Below are positions 44,857 through 57,035 of a stretch of DNA of 64,000 bases, piece by piece. Below the pieces are notes generated by a model. It saw only the letters and a list, made by a program, of their open reading frames with translations, did no database searches and was not told the origin of the DNA. This stretch comes from Aplectana chamaeleonis (lineage: Eukaryota > Nematoda > Chromadorea > Rhabditida > Cosmocercidae). Numbering within the stretch: the first letter of the stretch is position 1; every line of letters begins with the position of its first letter. Where the stretch lies: positions 293,501-357,500 of the forward strand of contig JAPDOI010000192.1 of NCBI GenBank assembly GCA_029168955.1, written 5' to 3'. The position numbers and the translations under genes were made by a program.

Positions 44857-44940
44857 CCAGCGGCATCGGCCGGCTGACGCCGGCCTCTGCCGCTGGGGCC
44901 CGGCTGAGCCGGCCCATTTGCCGGCTTCGCCGGCATCTTG
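44857..44940. repeat. Cluster of GCCGGC hairpins
   Basis: Near-perfect 40-nt hairpin at 44857-44896 (CCAGCGGCA..TGCCGCTGG), followed by GGCCCGGCTGAGCCGGCC and GCCGGCTTCGCCGGC. Three hairpins lie within 84 bp in otherwise AT-rich DNA. Confidence 0.85.
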
Positions 44941-45282
44941 GATATAAGGCAAATAACTCGGTGATTTCTTTCTTCCTGCGCCGGCCCATAAGCTGGTTTA
45001 GGCGGCAACACTTAAAACATCGGAAATCACAAAGCATTCCAAACCTTGCTACGCCCGTTTACCTTATCTGTACCGTGACACACCGGTCGTTCTTCCGTTT
45101 TATAGGATCCTGAAGTGGCCTTTGATTTATCTTAATTTTTGTCATGATAAGGACAACCGTGGTTTGGAATTTACTAAACGTTTTCATGATCAACCGACCC
45201 CCTGCTACTTTTATTGCCAAATGAAGTAGAATGATGTTTGTGTTTCATGGATGCAGATTTTGATTAACTCTTATTTTCATCG

Positions 45283-45330
45283 TATATAAACCCGATTTAG
45301 AAAAGTTAGTGCATATAAACAGCTAAGCAG
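45283..45330 (+). promoter_or_regulatory. TATA-like promoter ahead of the 42-bp array
   Basis: GTATATAAACCCG near 45283 and CATATAAACAGC near 45312 sit 25-55 bp before ATGAGTGG. The left element has ATATATAAAACGG at the corresponding place, so the TATA motif is conserved while the array has diverged. Transcription is inferred, not shown. Confidence 0.4.
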
Positions 45331-45439
45331 TTAAAATGAGTGGTGAAGGGTAGGGGACCTGGAGAAAGGAGTGGTGTACGCTCTCTTTTAGACGCACATA
45401 GTGAATCAGAAGTAATGCGCTCTCTCTCTCTCTCATGAG

Positions 45440-48400
45440 TCTCACACGTTTTCTCGGGCGTCCAGCGCTCCCTTTTGGGTCTCACACACTTCCTACGGCG
45501 CGATCTCCCTCGGGTCTCACACATTTTATGCGGCGCCCCGCGCACTCACACTTCGGTCCCGCACACTTTCTACGGCGTCCGGCGCACTCTCACTCGGGTT
45601 CCGCACACTTTCTACGGCGTCCGGCGCACTCCCACTCGGGTCCCGCACACTTTCTACGGCGTCCGGCGCACTCTCACTCGGATCCCGCACACCTTCTACG
45701 GCGTCCGGCGCACTCTCACTCGGGTCCCGCACACTTTCTACGGCGTCCGGCGCACTCTCACTCGGGTCCCGCACACTTTCTACGGTGTCCGGCGCACTAC
45801 CACTCGGGTCCCGCACACTTTTTACGGCGTCCGGCGCACTCTCACTCGAGTCCCGCACACTTTCTACGGCGTCCGGCGCACTCTCACTCGGGTCCCGCAC
45901 ACCCTCTACGGCGTCCGGCGCACTCTCACTCGGGTCCCGCCCACTTTCTACAGCGTCCGGCGCACTCTCACTCGGGTCCCGCACACTTTCTACGGCGTCC
46001 GGTGCACTCTCACTCGGGTCCCGCACACTTTCTACGGCGTCCGGCGCACTCTCACTCGGGTCCCGCACACTTTCTACGGTGTCCGGCGCACTCCCACTTG
46101 GATCCCGCACACCTTCTACGGCGTCCGGCGCACTCTCACTCGGGTCCCGCACACTTTCTACGGCGTCCGGCGCACTCCCACTTGGGTCCCGCACACTTTG
46201 TACGGCGTCCGGCGCACTCTAACTCGGGTCCCGCACACTTTCTACGGCGTCCGGCGCACTCCCACTTAGATCCCGCCCACTTTCTATGGCGTCCGGCGCA
46301 CTCTCACTCGAGTCCCGCACACTTTCTACGGCGTCCGGTGCACTCTCACTCAGGTCCCGCACACTTTCTACGGAGTCCGGCGCACTCTCACTCGGGTCCC
46401 GCACACTTTCTACGGCGTACGGCGCACTCCCACTTAGATCCCGCCCACTTTCTACGGCGTCCGGCGCACTCTCACTCGGGTCCCGCACACTTTCTACGGC
46501 GTCCGGCGCACTCTAACTCGGGTCCCGCACACTTTCTACGGCGTCCGGCGCACTCCCACTTAGATCCCGCCCACTTTCTACGGCGTCCGGCGCACTCTCA
46601 CTCGAGTCCCGCACACTTTCTACGGCGTCCGGTGCACTCTCACTCGGGTCCCGCACACTTTCTACGGCGTCCGGCGCACTCTAACTCGGGTCCCGCACAC
46701 TTTCTACGGCGTACGGCGCACTCCCACTTAGATCCCGCCCACTTTCTACGGCGTCCGGCGCACTCCCACTTGGGTCCCGCGCACTTTCTACGGCGTTCAG
46801 CGCACTTCCACTTGGGTCCCGCACACTTTCTACGGCGTCCGGCGCACTCTCGCTTAGATCCCGCCCACTTTCTACGGCGTCCGGCGCACTCCCACTTGGG
46901 TCCCGCGCACTTTCTACGGCGTTCAGCGCACTTCCACTTGGGTCCCGCACACTTTCTACGGCGTCCGGCGCACTCTCGCTTAGATCCCGCCCACTTTCTA
47001 CGGCGTCCGGCGCACTCTCACTCGAGTCCCGCACACTTTCTACGGCGTCTGGTGCACTCTCACTCGGGTCCCGCACACTTTCTACGGCGTCCGGCGCACT
47101 CTCACTCGGGTCCCGCACACTTTCTACGGCGTCCGGCGCACTCTCACTCGAGTCCCGCACACTTTCTACGGCGTCCGGTGCACTCTCACTCGGGTCCCGC
47201 ACACTTTCTACGGCGTCCGGCGCACTCTCACTCGGGTCCCGCACACTTTCTACGGCGTCCGGCGCACTCCCACTCGGGTCCCGCACACTTTCTACGGCGT
47301 TCGGCGCACTCTCACTCGGGTCCCGCACACTTTCTACGGCGTCCGGCGCACTCCCACTTAGATCCCGCCCACTTTCTACGGCGTCCGGCGCACTCCCACT
47401 TGGATCCCGCACACTTTGTACGGCGTCCGGCGCGCTCTCACTCGGGTCCCGCACACTTTCTACGGCGTCCGGTGCACTCTCACTCGGGTCCCGCACACTT
47501 TCTACGGCGTCCGGTGCACTCTCACTCGGGTCCCGCACACTTTCTACGGCGTCCGGCGCACTCCCACTTGGGTCCCGCACACTTTGTACGGCGTGCGGCG
47601 CACTCTCACTCGGGTTCCGAACACTTTCTACGGCGTCCGGCGCACTCCCACTTAAATCCCGCACACTTTCTACGGCGTCCGGCGCACTCTCACTCGGGTC
47701 CCGCACACCTTCTACGGCGTCCGGCGCACTCTCACTCGGGTCCCGCACACTTTCTACGGCGTCCGGCGCACTCTCACTCGGGTCCCGCACACTTTCTACG
47801 GCGTCCGGTGCACTCTCACTCAGGTCCCGCACACTTTCTACGGAGTCCGGCGCACTCTCACTCGGGTCCCGCACACTTTCTACGGCGTCCGGCGCACTCT
47901 CACTCGGGTCCCGCACACTTTCTACGGCGTCCGGCGCACTCCCACTTGGGTCCCGCACACTTTCTACGGCGTCCGGCGCACTCTAACTCGGGTCCCGCAC
48001 ACTTTCTACGGCGTCCGGCGCACTCTCGCTTAGATCCCGCCCACTTTCTACGGCGTCCGGCGCACTCTCACTCGAGTCCCGCACACTTTCTACGGCGTCC
48101 GGTGCACTCTCACTCGGGTCCCGCACACTTTCTACGGCGTCCGGCGCACTCTCACTCGAGTCCCGCACACTTTCTACGGCGTCCGGTGCACTCTCACTCG
48201 GGTCCCGCACACTTTCTACGGCGTCCGGCGCACTCTCACTCGGGTCCCGCACACTTTCTACGGCGTCCGGCGCACTCTCACTCCGGTCCCCCACACCTTC
48301 TGCGGCGTCCGGCGCACTCTCACTTAGATCCCGCACACTTTCTACGGCGTCCGGCGCACTCTCACTCGAGTCCCGCACACTTTCTACGGCGTCCGGTGCA

Positions 48401-51400
48401 CTCACACTCGGGTCCCGCACACTTTCTACGGCGTCCGGCGCACTCTCACTCGGGTCCCGCACACTTTCTACGGCGTCCGGCGCACTCCCACTCGGGTCCC
48501 GCACACTTTCTACGGCGTCCGGCGCACTCTCACTCGGGTCCCGCACACTTTCTACGGCGTCCGGCGCACTCCCACTTGGGTCCCGCCCACTTTCTACGGC
48601 GTCCGGCGCACTCTCACTCCTGGGTCCCGCACACACTTTCTACGGCGTCCGGTGCACTATCACTCGGGTCCCGCACACTTTCTACGGCGTCCGGCGCACT
48701 CCCACTGAGTCCCCCACTTTCTACGGCGTCCGGCGCACTCCCACTCGGGTCCCGCACACTTTCTACGGCGTCCGGCGCACTCTCACTCGGGTCCCGCACA
48801 CTTTCTACTGCGTCCGGCGCACTCCCACTTCGATCCCGCACACTTTCTACGGCGTCCGGCACTCTCACTCGAGTCCCGCACACTTTCTACGGCGTCCGGC
48901 GCACTCCCACTCGGGTCCCGCACACTTTCTACGGCGTCCGGCGCACTCTCCACTCGGGTCCCGCACACTTTCTACGGCGTCCGGCGCACTCTCACTCGAG
49001 TCCCGCACACTTTCTACGGCGTCCGGTGCACTCTCACTCCGGGTCCCGCACACTTTCTACGGCGTCCGGCGCACTCTCACTCGGGTCCCGCACACTTTCT
49101 ACGGCGTCCGGCGCACTCTCACTCGGGTCCCGCACACTTTCTACGGCGTCCGGCGCACTCTCACTCGGGTCCCGCACACTTTCTACGGCGTCCGGCGCAC
49201 TCACTCGGGTCCCGCACACTTTCTACGGCGTCCGGCGCACTCTCACTCGGGTCCCGCACACTTTCTACGGCGTCCGGTGCACTCCCACTCGGGTCCCGCA
49301 CACTTTCTACGGCGTCCGGCGCACTCTCCGCTCGGGTCCGCACACTTTCTACGGCGTCCGGTGCACTCTCACTCGGGTCCCGCACACTTTCTACGGCGTC
49401 AAGCGCACTCTCACTCCGGGTCCCGCCCACTTTCTACGGCGTCCGGCGCACTCTCACTCGCGTCCCGCACACTTTCTACGGCGTCCGGTGCACTCTCACT
49501 CGGGTCCCGCACACTTTCTACGGCGTCCGGCGCACTCTCACTCGGGTCCCGCACACTTTCTACGGCGTCCGGCGCACTCTCACTCGGGTCCCGCACACTT
49601 TCTACGGCGTCCGGTGCACTCTCACTCGGGTCCCGCACACTTTCTACGGCGTCCGGCGCACTCTCACTCGGGTCCCGCACACTTTCTACGGCGTCCGGCG
49701 CACTCCCACTTAGATCCCGCCCACTTTCTACGGCGTCCGGCGCACTCTCACTCGGGTCCCGCACACTTTCTACGGCGTCCGGTGCACTCTCACTCGGGTC
49801 CCGCACACTTTCTACGGCGTCCGGCGCACTCCCACTTGGGTCCCGCACACTTTGTACGGCGTCCGGCGCACTCTCACTCGGGTCCCGCACACTTTCTACG
49901 GCGTCCGGTGCACTCTCGCTCGGGTCCCGCACACTTTGTACGGCGTCCGGCGCACTCTCACTCAGGTCCCGCACACTTTCTACGGCGTCCGGCGCACTCT
50001 CACTCGGGTCCCGCTCACTTTCTACCGCGTCCGGCGCACCCTCACTCGGGTCCCGCACACTTTCTACGGCGTCCGGCGCACTCTCACTCGGGTCCCGCAC
50101 ACTTTCTACGGCGTCCGGCGCACTCTCACTCGGGTCCCGCACACTTTCTACGGCGTCCGGTGCACTCTCACTCGGGTCCCGCACACTTTCTACGGCGTCC
50201 GGCGCACTCTCACTCGGGTCCCGCACACTTTCTACGGCGTCCGGCGCACTCCCACTTAAATCCCGCACACTTTCTACGGCGTCCGGCGCACTCTCACTCG
50301 GGTCCCGCACACTTTATACGGCGTCCTGCGTACTCTCACTCGGGTCCCGCAAACTTTTTACGGCGTCCTGCGCACTCCCACTTGAAACCCGCCCACTTCG
50401 TACGGCGCCCTGCGCACTCCCACTTGGATCCCACACACTTTCTACGGCGTCCGGCGCTCTCCCATTTGGATCCCGCACACTTTCTATGGCGTCCGGCGCT
50501 CTCCCACTTGGATTTCGCACACGTTCTATGGCGTCCGGCGCACTCCCACTTGGGTCCCGCACACTTTCTACGGCGTTCAGCGCACTTCCACTTGGGTCCC
50601 GCACACTTTCTACGGCGTCCGGCGCACTCCCACTTAGATTCCGCCCACTTTCTATGGCGTCCGGCGCACTCTCACTCGAGTCCCGCACACTTTCTACGGC
50701 GTCCGGTGCACTCTCACTCAGGTCCCGCACACTTTCTACGGCGTCAAAGCGCACTCCCACTCAGGTCCACCACACCCCGCACACTTTCTACGGCGTCGGC
50801 GTCCTCACTCAGATTCCACACACACTTTCTACGGCGTCCGGCGCACTCCCGCGGATCCCGCCACTTTCTACGGCGTCCGGCGCACTCCCACTTGGGTCCC
50901 GCACACTTTGTACGGCGTCCTGCGCACTCTCCTCGAGTCCCGCACACTTTCTACGGCGTCCGGTGCATCCTCGGGTCCCGCACTTTCTACGGCGTCGGCG
51001 CGCTCTCACTCGGGTCCCGCACACTTTCTACGGCGTCCGGCGCTCCCACTCGGGTCCCGCACACTTTCTACGGCGTCCGGCGCACTCTCACTCGGGTCCC
51101 ACACTTTCTACGGCGTCCGGCGCCTCCCATAGATCCCGCCCACTTTCTACGGCGTCCGGCGCACTCTCACTCGGGTCCCGCACACTTTCTACGGCGTCCG
51201 GTGCACTATCACTCGGGTCCCGCACACTTTCTACGGCGTCCGGCGCACTCCCACTAAAATCCCGCACACCTTCTACGGCGTCCGGTGCACTCTCACTCGG
51301 GTCCCGCACACTTTCTACGGCGTCCGGCGCACTCTAACTCGGATCCCGCACACTTTCTATGGCGTCCGGCGCACACCCGCTTTGATTTCGCACACGTTCT

Positions 51401-52450
51401 ATGGCGTCCGGCGCACTCCCACTTGGGTCCCGCACACTTTCTACGGCGTTCAGCGCACTTCCACTTGGGTCCCGCACCTTCTTTACGGCGTCCGGCGCAC
51501 TCTCACTCGGGTCCCGCCCACCTTCTACAGCGTCCGGTGCATCCCGCACACTTTCTACCGCGTCCGGCGCCCTCTCACTCAGCGGGTCCGCACACTTTCT
51601 ACGGCGTCAGCGCACTCTCACTCGATCCCGCACACTTTCTACGGCGTCCGGTGCACTCTCACTCGGGTCCCGCACACTTTCTACGGCGTCCGGTGCACTC
51701 TCACTCGGTCCCGCACACTTTCTACGGCGTCCGGCGCACTCTCACTCGGGTCCCGCACACTTTGTACGGCGTCCGGCGCACTCTCACTCGGGTCCCGCAC
51801 ACTTTCTACGGCGTCCGGTGCACTCTCACTCGGGTCCCGCACACTTTCTACGGCGTCCGGCGCACTCTCACTCGAGTCCCGCACACTTTCTACGGCGTCC
51901 GGTGCACTCTCACTCAGGTCCCGCACACTTTCTACGGAGTCCGGCGCACTCTCACTCGGGTCCCGCACACTTTCTACGGCGTCCGGCGCACTCCCACTTA
52001 GATCCCGCCCACTTTCTACGGCGTCCGGCGCACTCTCACTCGGGTCCCGCACACTTTCTACGGCGTCCGGCGCACTCTCACTCGGGTCCCGCACACTTTC
52101 TACGGCGTCCGGCGCACTCTCACTCGGGTCCCGCACACATTCTACGGCGTCCGGCGCACTCCCACTTAAATCCCGCACACCTTCTACGGCGTCCGGCGCA
52201 CTCACCGGGTCCCGCACACTTTCTACGGCGTCCGGTGCACTCTCACTCGGGTCCCGCACACTTTCTACGGCGTCCGGCGCTTTCTCACTCGGGTCCCGCA
52301 CACTTTCTACGGTGTCCGGCGCACTCCCACTTAAATCCCGCACACTTTATACGGCGTCCTGCGTACTCTCACTCGGGTCCCGCAAACTTTTTACGGCGTC
52401 CTGCGCACTCCCACTTGGGTCCCGCACACATTTTACGGCGTCTGGCGCAC
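45440..52450 (+). repeat. 7-kb 42-bp tandem array (about 165 units by length)
   Basis: Unit core TCTACGGCGTCCGGCGCACT repeats every 42 bp with little indel noise until about 48600, then with occasional indels. Because 42 is a multiple of three and the unit lacks stops, all three plus frames and one minus frame are open. The longest is 45435-51257, 1940 codons of RPAHSHSGPAHFLR. Variants recur in blocks; for example three units at about 46736-46861 are duplicated at 46862-46987. Diverged units concentrate near 50320-50760, 51340-51480 and 52330-52540. I treat it as a satellite, not a proven gene. Confidence 0.95.
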
Positions 52451-52670
52451 TAAAATTCGGGTCCCCTACCCTTCCTATGATGCACTGCGCATCACTTCTA
52501 AGGTCCTGCACCCTTACCCTGACGTCCTGCCCACTTTCGGAGCCCATCCCCGTAGGGTTGCCCGCCTTGAAAGTCAAGCCGAATAAACGGTCAAACAAAC
52601 ACACAGAGAAACGCACACATACATACATACACACACGCACACACAAATTTACCAAAATATATATAGTAGG

Positions 52671-53338
52671 ATGAATTCGTTTGTGAAAGCGTTTTGTACC
52701 GTCTGCTAACACATTTGAACAGTAAGTGGTGGGGTACAGGTATCACATAATTAGGTGAGAGCTAAGAAACGATCAGGTGTTTCAAAGTGAATTCCCGAAT
52801 AGGAGAGCCTTGATAAGCATGGTTTATTCCTAGAAGGATTCATAGGAGGAAGGGACCTGAAGTACCAATGTGAGGAAAAAAGAGCTATAATGAAAGGGGA
52901 TTGTGGCTTTGTTGTGAGGGATTAGGGAGTTCGATGGTGAATCTGAGCCAGGGTAACTCACGATCACCTCACAAAGAGCACCTTTTCCCTCACACGAACC
53001 CCTTGTGAGGGACCGACTCCGCCCACTTTAGGGATACTATAGACTCCGTCGGTGGGGAAGAATGTTCGTCGAGAGCGCCATGTTCCCCTCGATTCATCAG
53101 AGTCGCTATCCCAACCGTTTTATGGTTAATATTAGCTATTTTAACCGCTCGGGCACAACTCGTCCAATTTTACCCCTGAACAAAAACAGCTGTCATTCCT
53201 GTATTTGTATGCAGTTTTTGTCGGTTTTTTCGCTAGTTTTCCATATTACTAGCTTCAGGCTTTCGATTTATGACATAAAATCGATACCCTTTTCGAGCGT
53301 GTCTGCTGCCTTTAATCGGCTGGCTTTCGCATGATGCG
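52671..53338. other. Spacer with one TTAA-MITE terminus
   Basis: No supported gene. Near 53310 the phrase GTGTCTGCTGCCTTTAA is a right end of a TTAA-type MITE; its left end was not found. Confidence 0.4.
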
Positions 53339-53746
53339 GTCACTCCGCATCTTCACCGAGGTTCGCCGTCCTAGTAGTCAGCCGTGTCCATTTTTTACGG
53401 TCTCCAGCCACAATTTGAACACACTCCATCCAACTGTCACTGTTCCATTTCCTGCGAAACAAAACATCGCGCGTGAACTGTATTTCGATGCCGGGTGTCT
53501 TCAAATCCTTTTTAGCCACATCCGTCCAGAACTTTCGCCTACGTTCAGGTGGCCGTTTCCACACAGGAAGTATTCTTAGAGCGTGTAGTACGAGAAGATC
53601 CGGCGTTCTTCTTAGTATATGCCCGAACAGTCGAAGTCAACTTTCCATTGCTGCTTGAGATGGCGTTGGAGGATGCTGGCACCTCCCTCGTGCCAAGCGT
53701 TGATGTACTGCATCAATTTCCTTGTAAAAATCTTCGTTATGGCATA
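53339..53746 (-). pseudogene. RTE C-terminal domain, beyond the hAT insertion
   Basis: Minus strand reads HNEDFYKEIDAVHQRLARG, then LFGHILRR, WKRPPERRRKFW and NLGEDAE to TGA at 53339-53341. One internal TGA lies near 53635. It follows WPRV at the insertion point, so the protein was continuous before the hAT element arrived. Confidence 0.8.
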
Positions 53747-54134
53747 CACGCGGCCAGGATCAGGCGGGCGTTGTCCAGCTGAACAACAGGGGGGACGTTA
53801 AAATTTTCAAAAATTTGATTTTTTAAGGCGGGACGTAAAAACTTCGGCCCAATACTTTGAAAGATCGAGGGTGTTTTCAGATGAGTTTCTCTTTCTGTGA
53901 AGAAAACAAGTCGTGGAACAAGGGGTTCGGACTTGGTTGTCTCACATATTTTAATAGCAACAAAAAGATCAAAGAGAACATTAGTAGAGCACCACAACAG
54001 TGCATGTAAGGCAGGTATCGCTACATAACGATGTAATAGGCATATTTTAGGCAGTATTCAGATTTTCAGCACAAAAACAAATTTTTAGACGATTTACATT
54101 CATTAATCGGGCCTATTACTGCTTAAATTCTTAA

Positions 54135-55395
54135 AGGCAGTGTTCACGATAAATTTCACTTCCGATATCTCCACGGTTTAGGAAAGGTCTGGTACCCTAT
54201 ATACCAAGGCATGCATAAAAAGGACAAGAAAGACGCGTTTTTGGGCAGAAATAGGTCCTCCCTTGTTTACGTTGATTTTTGAGCGTGGAGGAATTGACCG
54301 CTAGAAGGACGATACCTATCAGTGCAATGAAGCGATCAGCTCACTTATCAGCACTTCCTTCACTTGATCATTCCTGTAATCTGAGTCTTCATTTGTTCCT
54401 TTCAAGGGGCGGATCTGGGGCACGGGGCCTGTCTGGGGCACCAAAACGCTTGTTTGCAGCCCTTACTTTGCCGCTCCTGGCACTACGCAGAGGGAGGGGG
54501 TCGGCGAAGCCGGCCCATCGTTCGGCGGAGCCAAACGAATGTAACATGGAGGGTATCTGGCGAAGCCGGCCCATCGTTCGGCGAAGACGAACGAATACTA
54601 CACGGAGGGTGGCAGGCGAAGCCGGCCCATCGTTCTGCGATCCCTAACGAATACCACGTAGAGGGAGGGGGTCGGCGAAGCCAGCCCATCGTGCGGCGAA
54701 GCCGAACGAATATTACACGGAGGATGGCCGGCAAAGCTGGATAATTCGACGTAGCCGAACGAATACTACGCAGAGGGAGAGGGTCGGCGAAGCCGGCCCA
54801 TCATTCGGCAAAGCCGAACAAATACCACGTAGAGGGAGGGTGTCGGCGAAGCTGGCCCATCGCTCGGCGAAATACTACACGGAGGGTGGCCGGCGAAGCC
54901 GGCCCATCGTGAACGAATACCACGTAGAAGGAGGGGGTCTGAGAAGTCGAACGAATACTAAATGGAGGGTAGCCGGCGAAGCCGGTCCATCGTTCGACGA
55001 AGCCGAACGAATACTACACGGAGGATAGCCGGCGAAGCTGGCCCATCGTTCGACGGAGCCGAATGAATACTACATGGAGGGTAGCCGGCCCATGGTTCGA
55101 CGTAGCCGAACAAATACTACGCAGAGGGAGAGGGTCGGCGAAGCCGGCCCATCGTTCGGCGAAGCCGAACAAATACCACGTAGAGGGAGGGGGGTCGGCG
55201 AAGCCTGCCCATCGTTCGGCGGAGCCGAACGAATACTACATGGAGGGTAGCCGGCCCATGGTTCGACGTAGCCGAACGAATACTACGCAGAGGAAGAGGA
55301 TTCTACCGTTCTTCCGACACTGGGAGCCTGGGATCCTTCTTGCCTATCATTTCACTGTGGAAAGTCAACGAGGATGATGATCGTGAACGCTGCCT
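54135..55395 (+). mobile_element. TTAA MITE, family F1, expanded by a GC-rich minisatellite
   Basis: Left AGGCAGTGTTCACGATAAAT after TTAA (54131-54134); right GATCGTGAACGCTGCCT before TTAA (55396-55399). It is the inverted counterpart of 57239-57678 but carries about 820 extra bp of minisatellite between the GCCGCTCCTGG and TTCTACCGTTCTT landmarks. Confidence 0.85.
54475..55300 (+). repeat. GC-rich minisatellite, unit about 56-60 bp
   Basis: About 14 variable copies containing GGCGAAGCCGGCCCATCGTT, then CGGCGAAGCCGAACGAATAC, alternating with ACTACGCAGAGGGAGGGGGT and ACTACACGGAGGG phrases. It is absent from the sister MITE at 57239-57678, so it expanded or inserted after the MITE formed. Confidence 0.9.
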
Positions 55396-55399
55396 TTAA

Positions 55400-55667
55400 C
55401 TTACGCAAAACCTACGCAGAACGGATTACGCAAAGCCTTGCGAATGATCAGTAGCCACTTTCCTGATACGCACATCTATTTTAAACCACTACTGGTTAGC
55501 ACGTCGAAGTCCCTGCCTTTGCTTCCTGTTCCAGTGCTGATTCGTTTACCCTTTATTCAACGTTTGCTCAAACTTTTCCTTGTTGTGCTGATGCACCATT
55601 CATGGTTTTCCATTCATTTTTTATGGGCGCGTTCATTCGAATGTATTAAATATGGTAAATAAATAAA
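55400..55667. other. 268-bp extra segment in hAT-B copy 2
   Basis: Absent from copy 1 (where the flanks join near 35310). It ends in TAAATAAATAAAA, a tail reminiscent of a short retroposon. No family recognised. Confidence 0.45.
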
Positions 55668-56073
55668 ACTTCGAAAATTGGACAACGTAGTCCACCCATA
55701 AAATTTCAGATTTTCATAATTCTGGAAAAAGATTCAGATTCACCATGCAATTCCCCACAAACTGATACCTAACACCCGTCCCATCACCTAAAAATCACGG
55801 AAAAATTCGCCTAAAACAAGTTTTCCCTATGTCCAAAACCGCTCCTCCGGCCGAAATTGGACAACGCTAATTTTTTTTCAAAAAAGGAATTCTTAGATCC
55901 TGAAGGTAAAAAGTTCATCCTTGGCCTATCGTCTACTAACTACCACGATGTCGCTCGGAAACTCCTCAGTTTAGAGCATTCCGGATCAGGTGCTTTAATT
56001 AACCACTGCGGCCAGCCGTCGAAAAATATTGCGCTCCAATGCCAAATCATGTCTGCCACCGGCGGTGGTTTTA

Positions 56074-56209
56074 GGCCTATTTTAGAGTTCTTTCGCAGCG
56101 CGGCGCGATGAGATGTTTTCTGTGGGCATCGATCGATAACGCGCCGCTCGTCGATTCGCATATGAATCATGAAATCGCGCCGCGCCGCGGTGGAACTCTG
56201 AAAACCCCC
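56074..56209. mobile_element. 136-bp PIF-type MITE with TTA duplication
   Basis: Left GGCCTATTTTAGAGTTC; right complement GGGGGTTTTCAGAGTTCCAC. TTA at 56071-56073 and 56210-56212. The paralogue at 35730 reads straight through (GGTTTTGCGGGCAC), giving the empty site. Confidence 0.9.
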
Positions 56210-56410
56210 TTACGGGCACTGTTGCGCAATACAGTGCCCGCAAAACCACCGCCGATGGCACCCCCTCTCCCACTCGTACCCTTTTTCTTTGAACAATACT
56301 AGTTGGGAATCGAACTTTTCTGAACCTGTGAAGGTTTACTCACCCACAAAAATCTTCCACCCACCCGGAGGTCTCGATGCAACCCTAGTTAGAGGTTTCT
56401 TATCCCTAAA

Positions 56411-57035
56411 AGTGTAGACTTCTGCCGGTATCTGCTATTTGATAGTGCTATAAGTCATAGTTCTTATAGAAGCTCCATCAAAATGCTTAGAGTTTGAAAG
56501 CGTATCATTCATTCTTCCCTCGTATCCTGAGTGACCCCATCAGGGATGAGCGGCAATCGCCGTTTGCCGTTTGTCGTTTGCCGGCCACTTTTGGGACTTT
56601 TTTGATGTTTGTCGTTTGCCGAAATTTTTGTTATTTTTCCGGCAAAACTCGGCAAAACATTGAAAGGGAAAGCCGCCTATGCTCGCGGCTGTGTAAGCAC
56701 TAGGGGTAATCCGATTATCCGTTGTTCGCTTAACCGTTATCCCACGGTTTTGACTTATCTGGGGTGGTGGTAAATGGGTTTGAAAACATGAGCTAACTCG
56801 CGGTAGGTTCGCGGTAAACTGCAGCTAAACGCGAGCTTTTTATTTGAAGGTTTTCAGGACGGGATCGGACATTGCTGGAACTACGCACTCGCATCCCACG
56901 TTATGAGATATTAGATACGCACAGTGTAAAAAAATTCCCCAAAAAATGGTTCATTCTGTCTTTTCTGGAAAAAATATGGCTTCAGAAAAAAAAATTTTCT
57001 GAAGATTTTTTACTTCCTTCAGCTCGCATTGATTT
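56411..57035. other. hAT-B interior with TTGCCG patch, no gene
   Basis: TTGCCG-type motifs cluster at 56550-56660. Elsewhere the sequence is AT-rich, with a GCGAGCT phrase shared with the foldback at 57036. Confidence 0.4.

Larger units (their letters stand above)
44990..52670 (+). mobile_element. 42-bp-array element, right copy (leader plus array plus CA tail)
   Basis: The leader from about 44990 to 45435 is homologous to 3800-4240, including ATCACAAAGCA, CATGATAAGGACAA, GTTTGTGTTTCATGG and ATGAGTGGTGAA at 45335. The array follows at 45440-52450. The tail has AATAAA near 52580 and CA-rich simple repeats to 52650. Outer ends are approximate. Confidence 0.55.

Noticed and set aside
44857..44940. 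Possible tRNA or structured RNA gene
   Set aside because: Hairpins do not form a cloverleaf and no T-loop GTTCRANNC or box sequence is placed correctly.
45526..52343. Many long frames on both strands in the 42-bp array (VESVRDPSESAPDA and SGALSLGSRTLSTA types)
   Set aside because: They are alternative readings of one stop-free 42-bp unit; no independent support for any as a gene.
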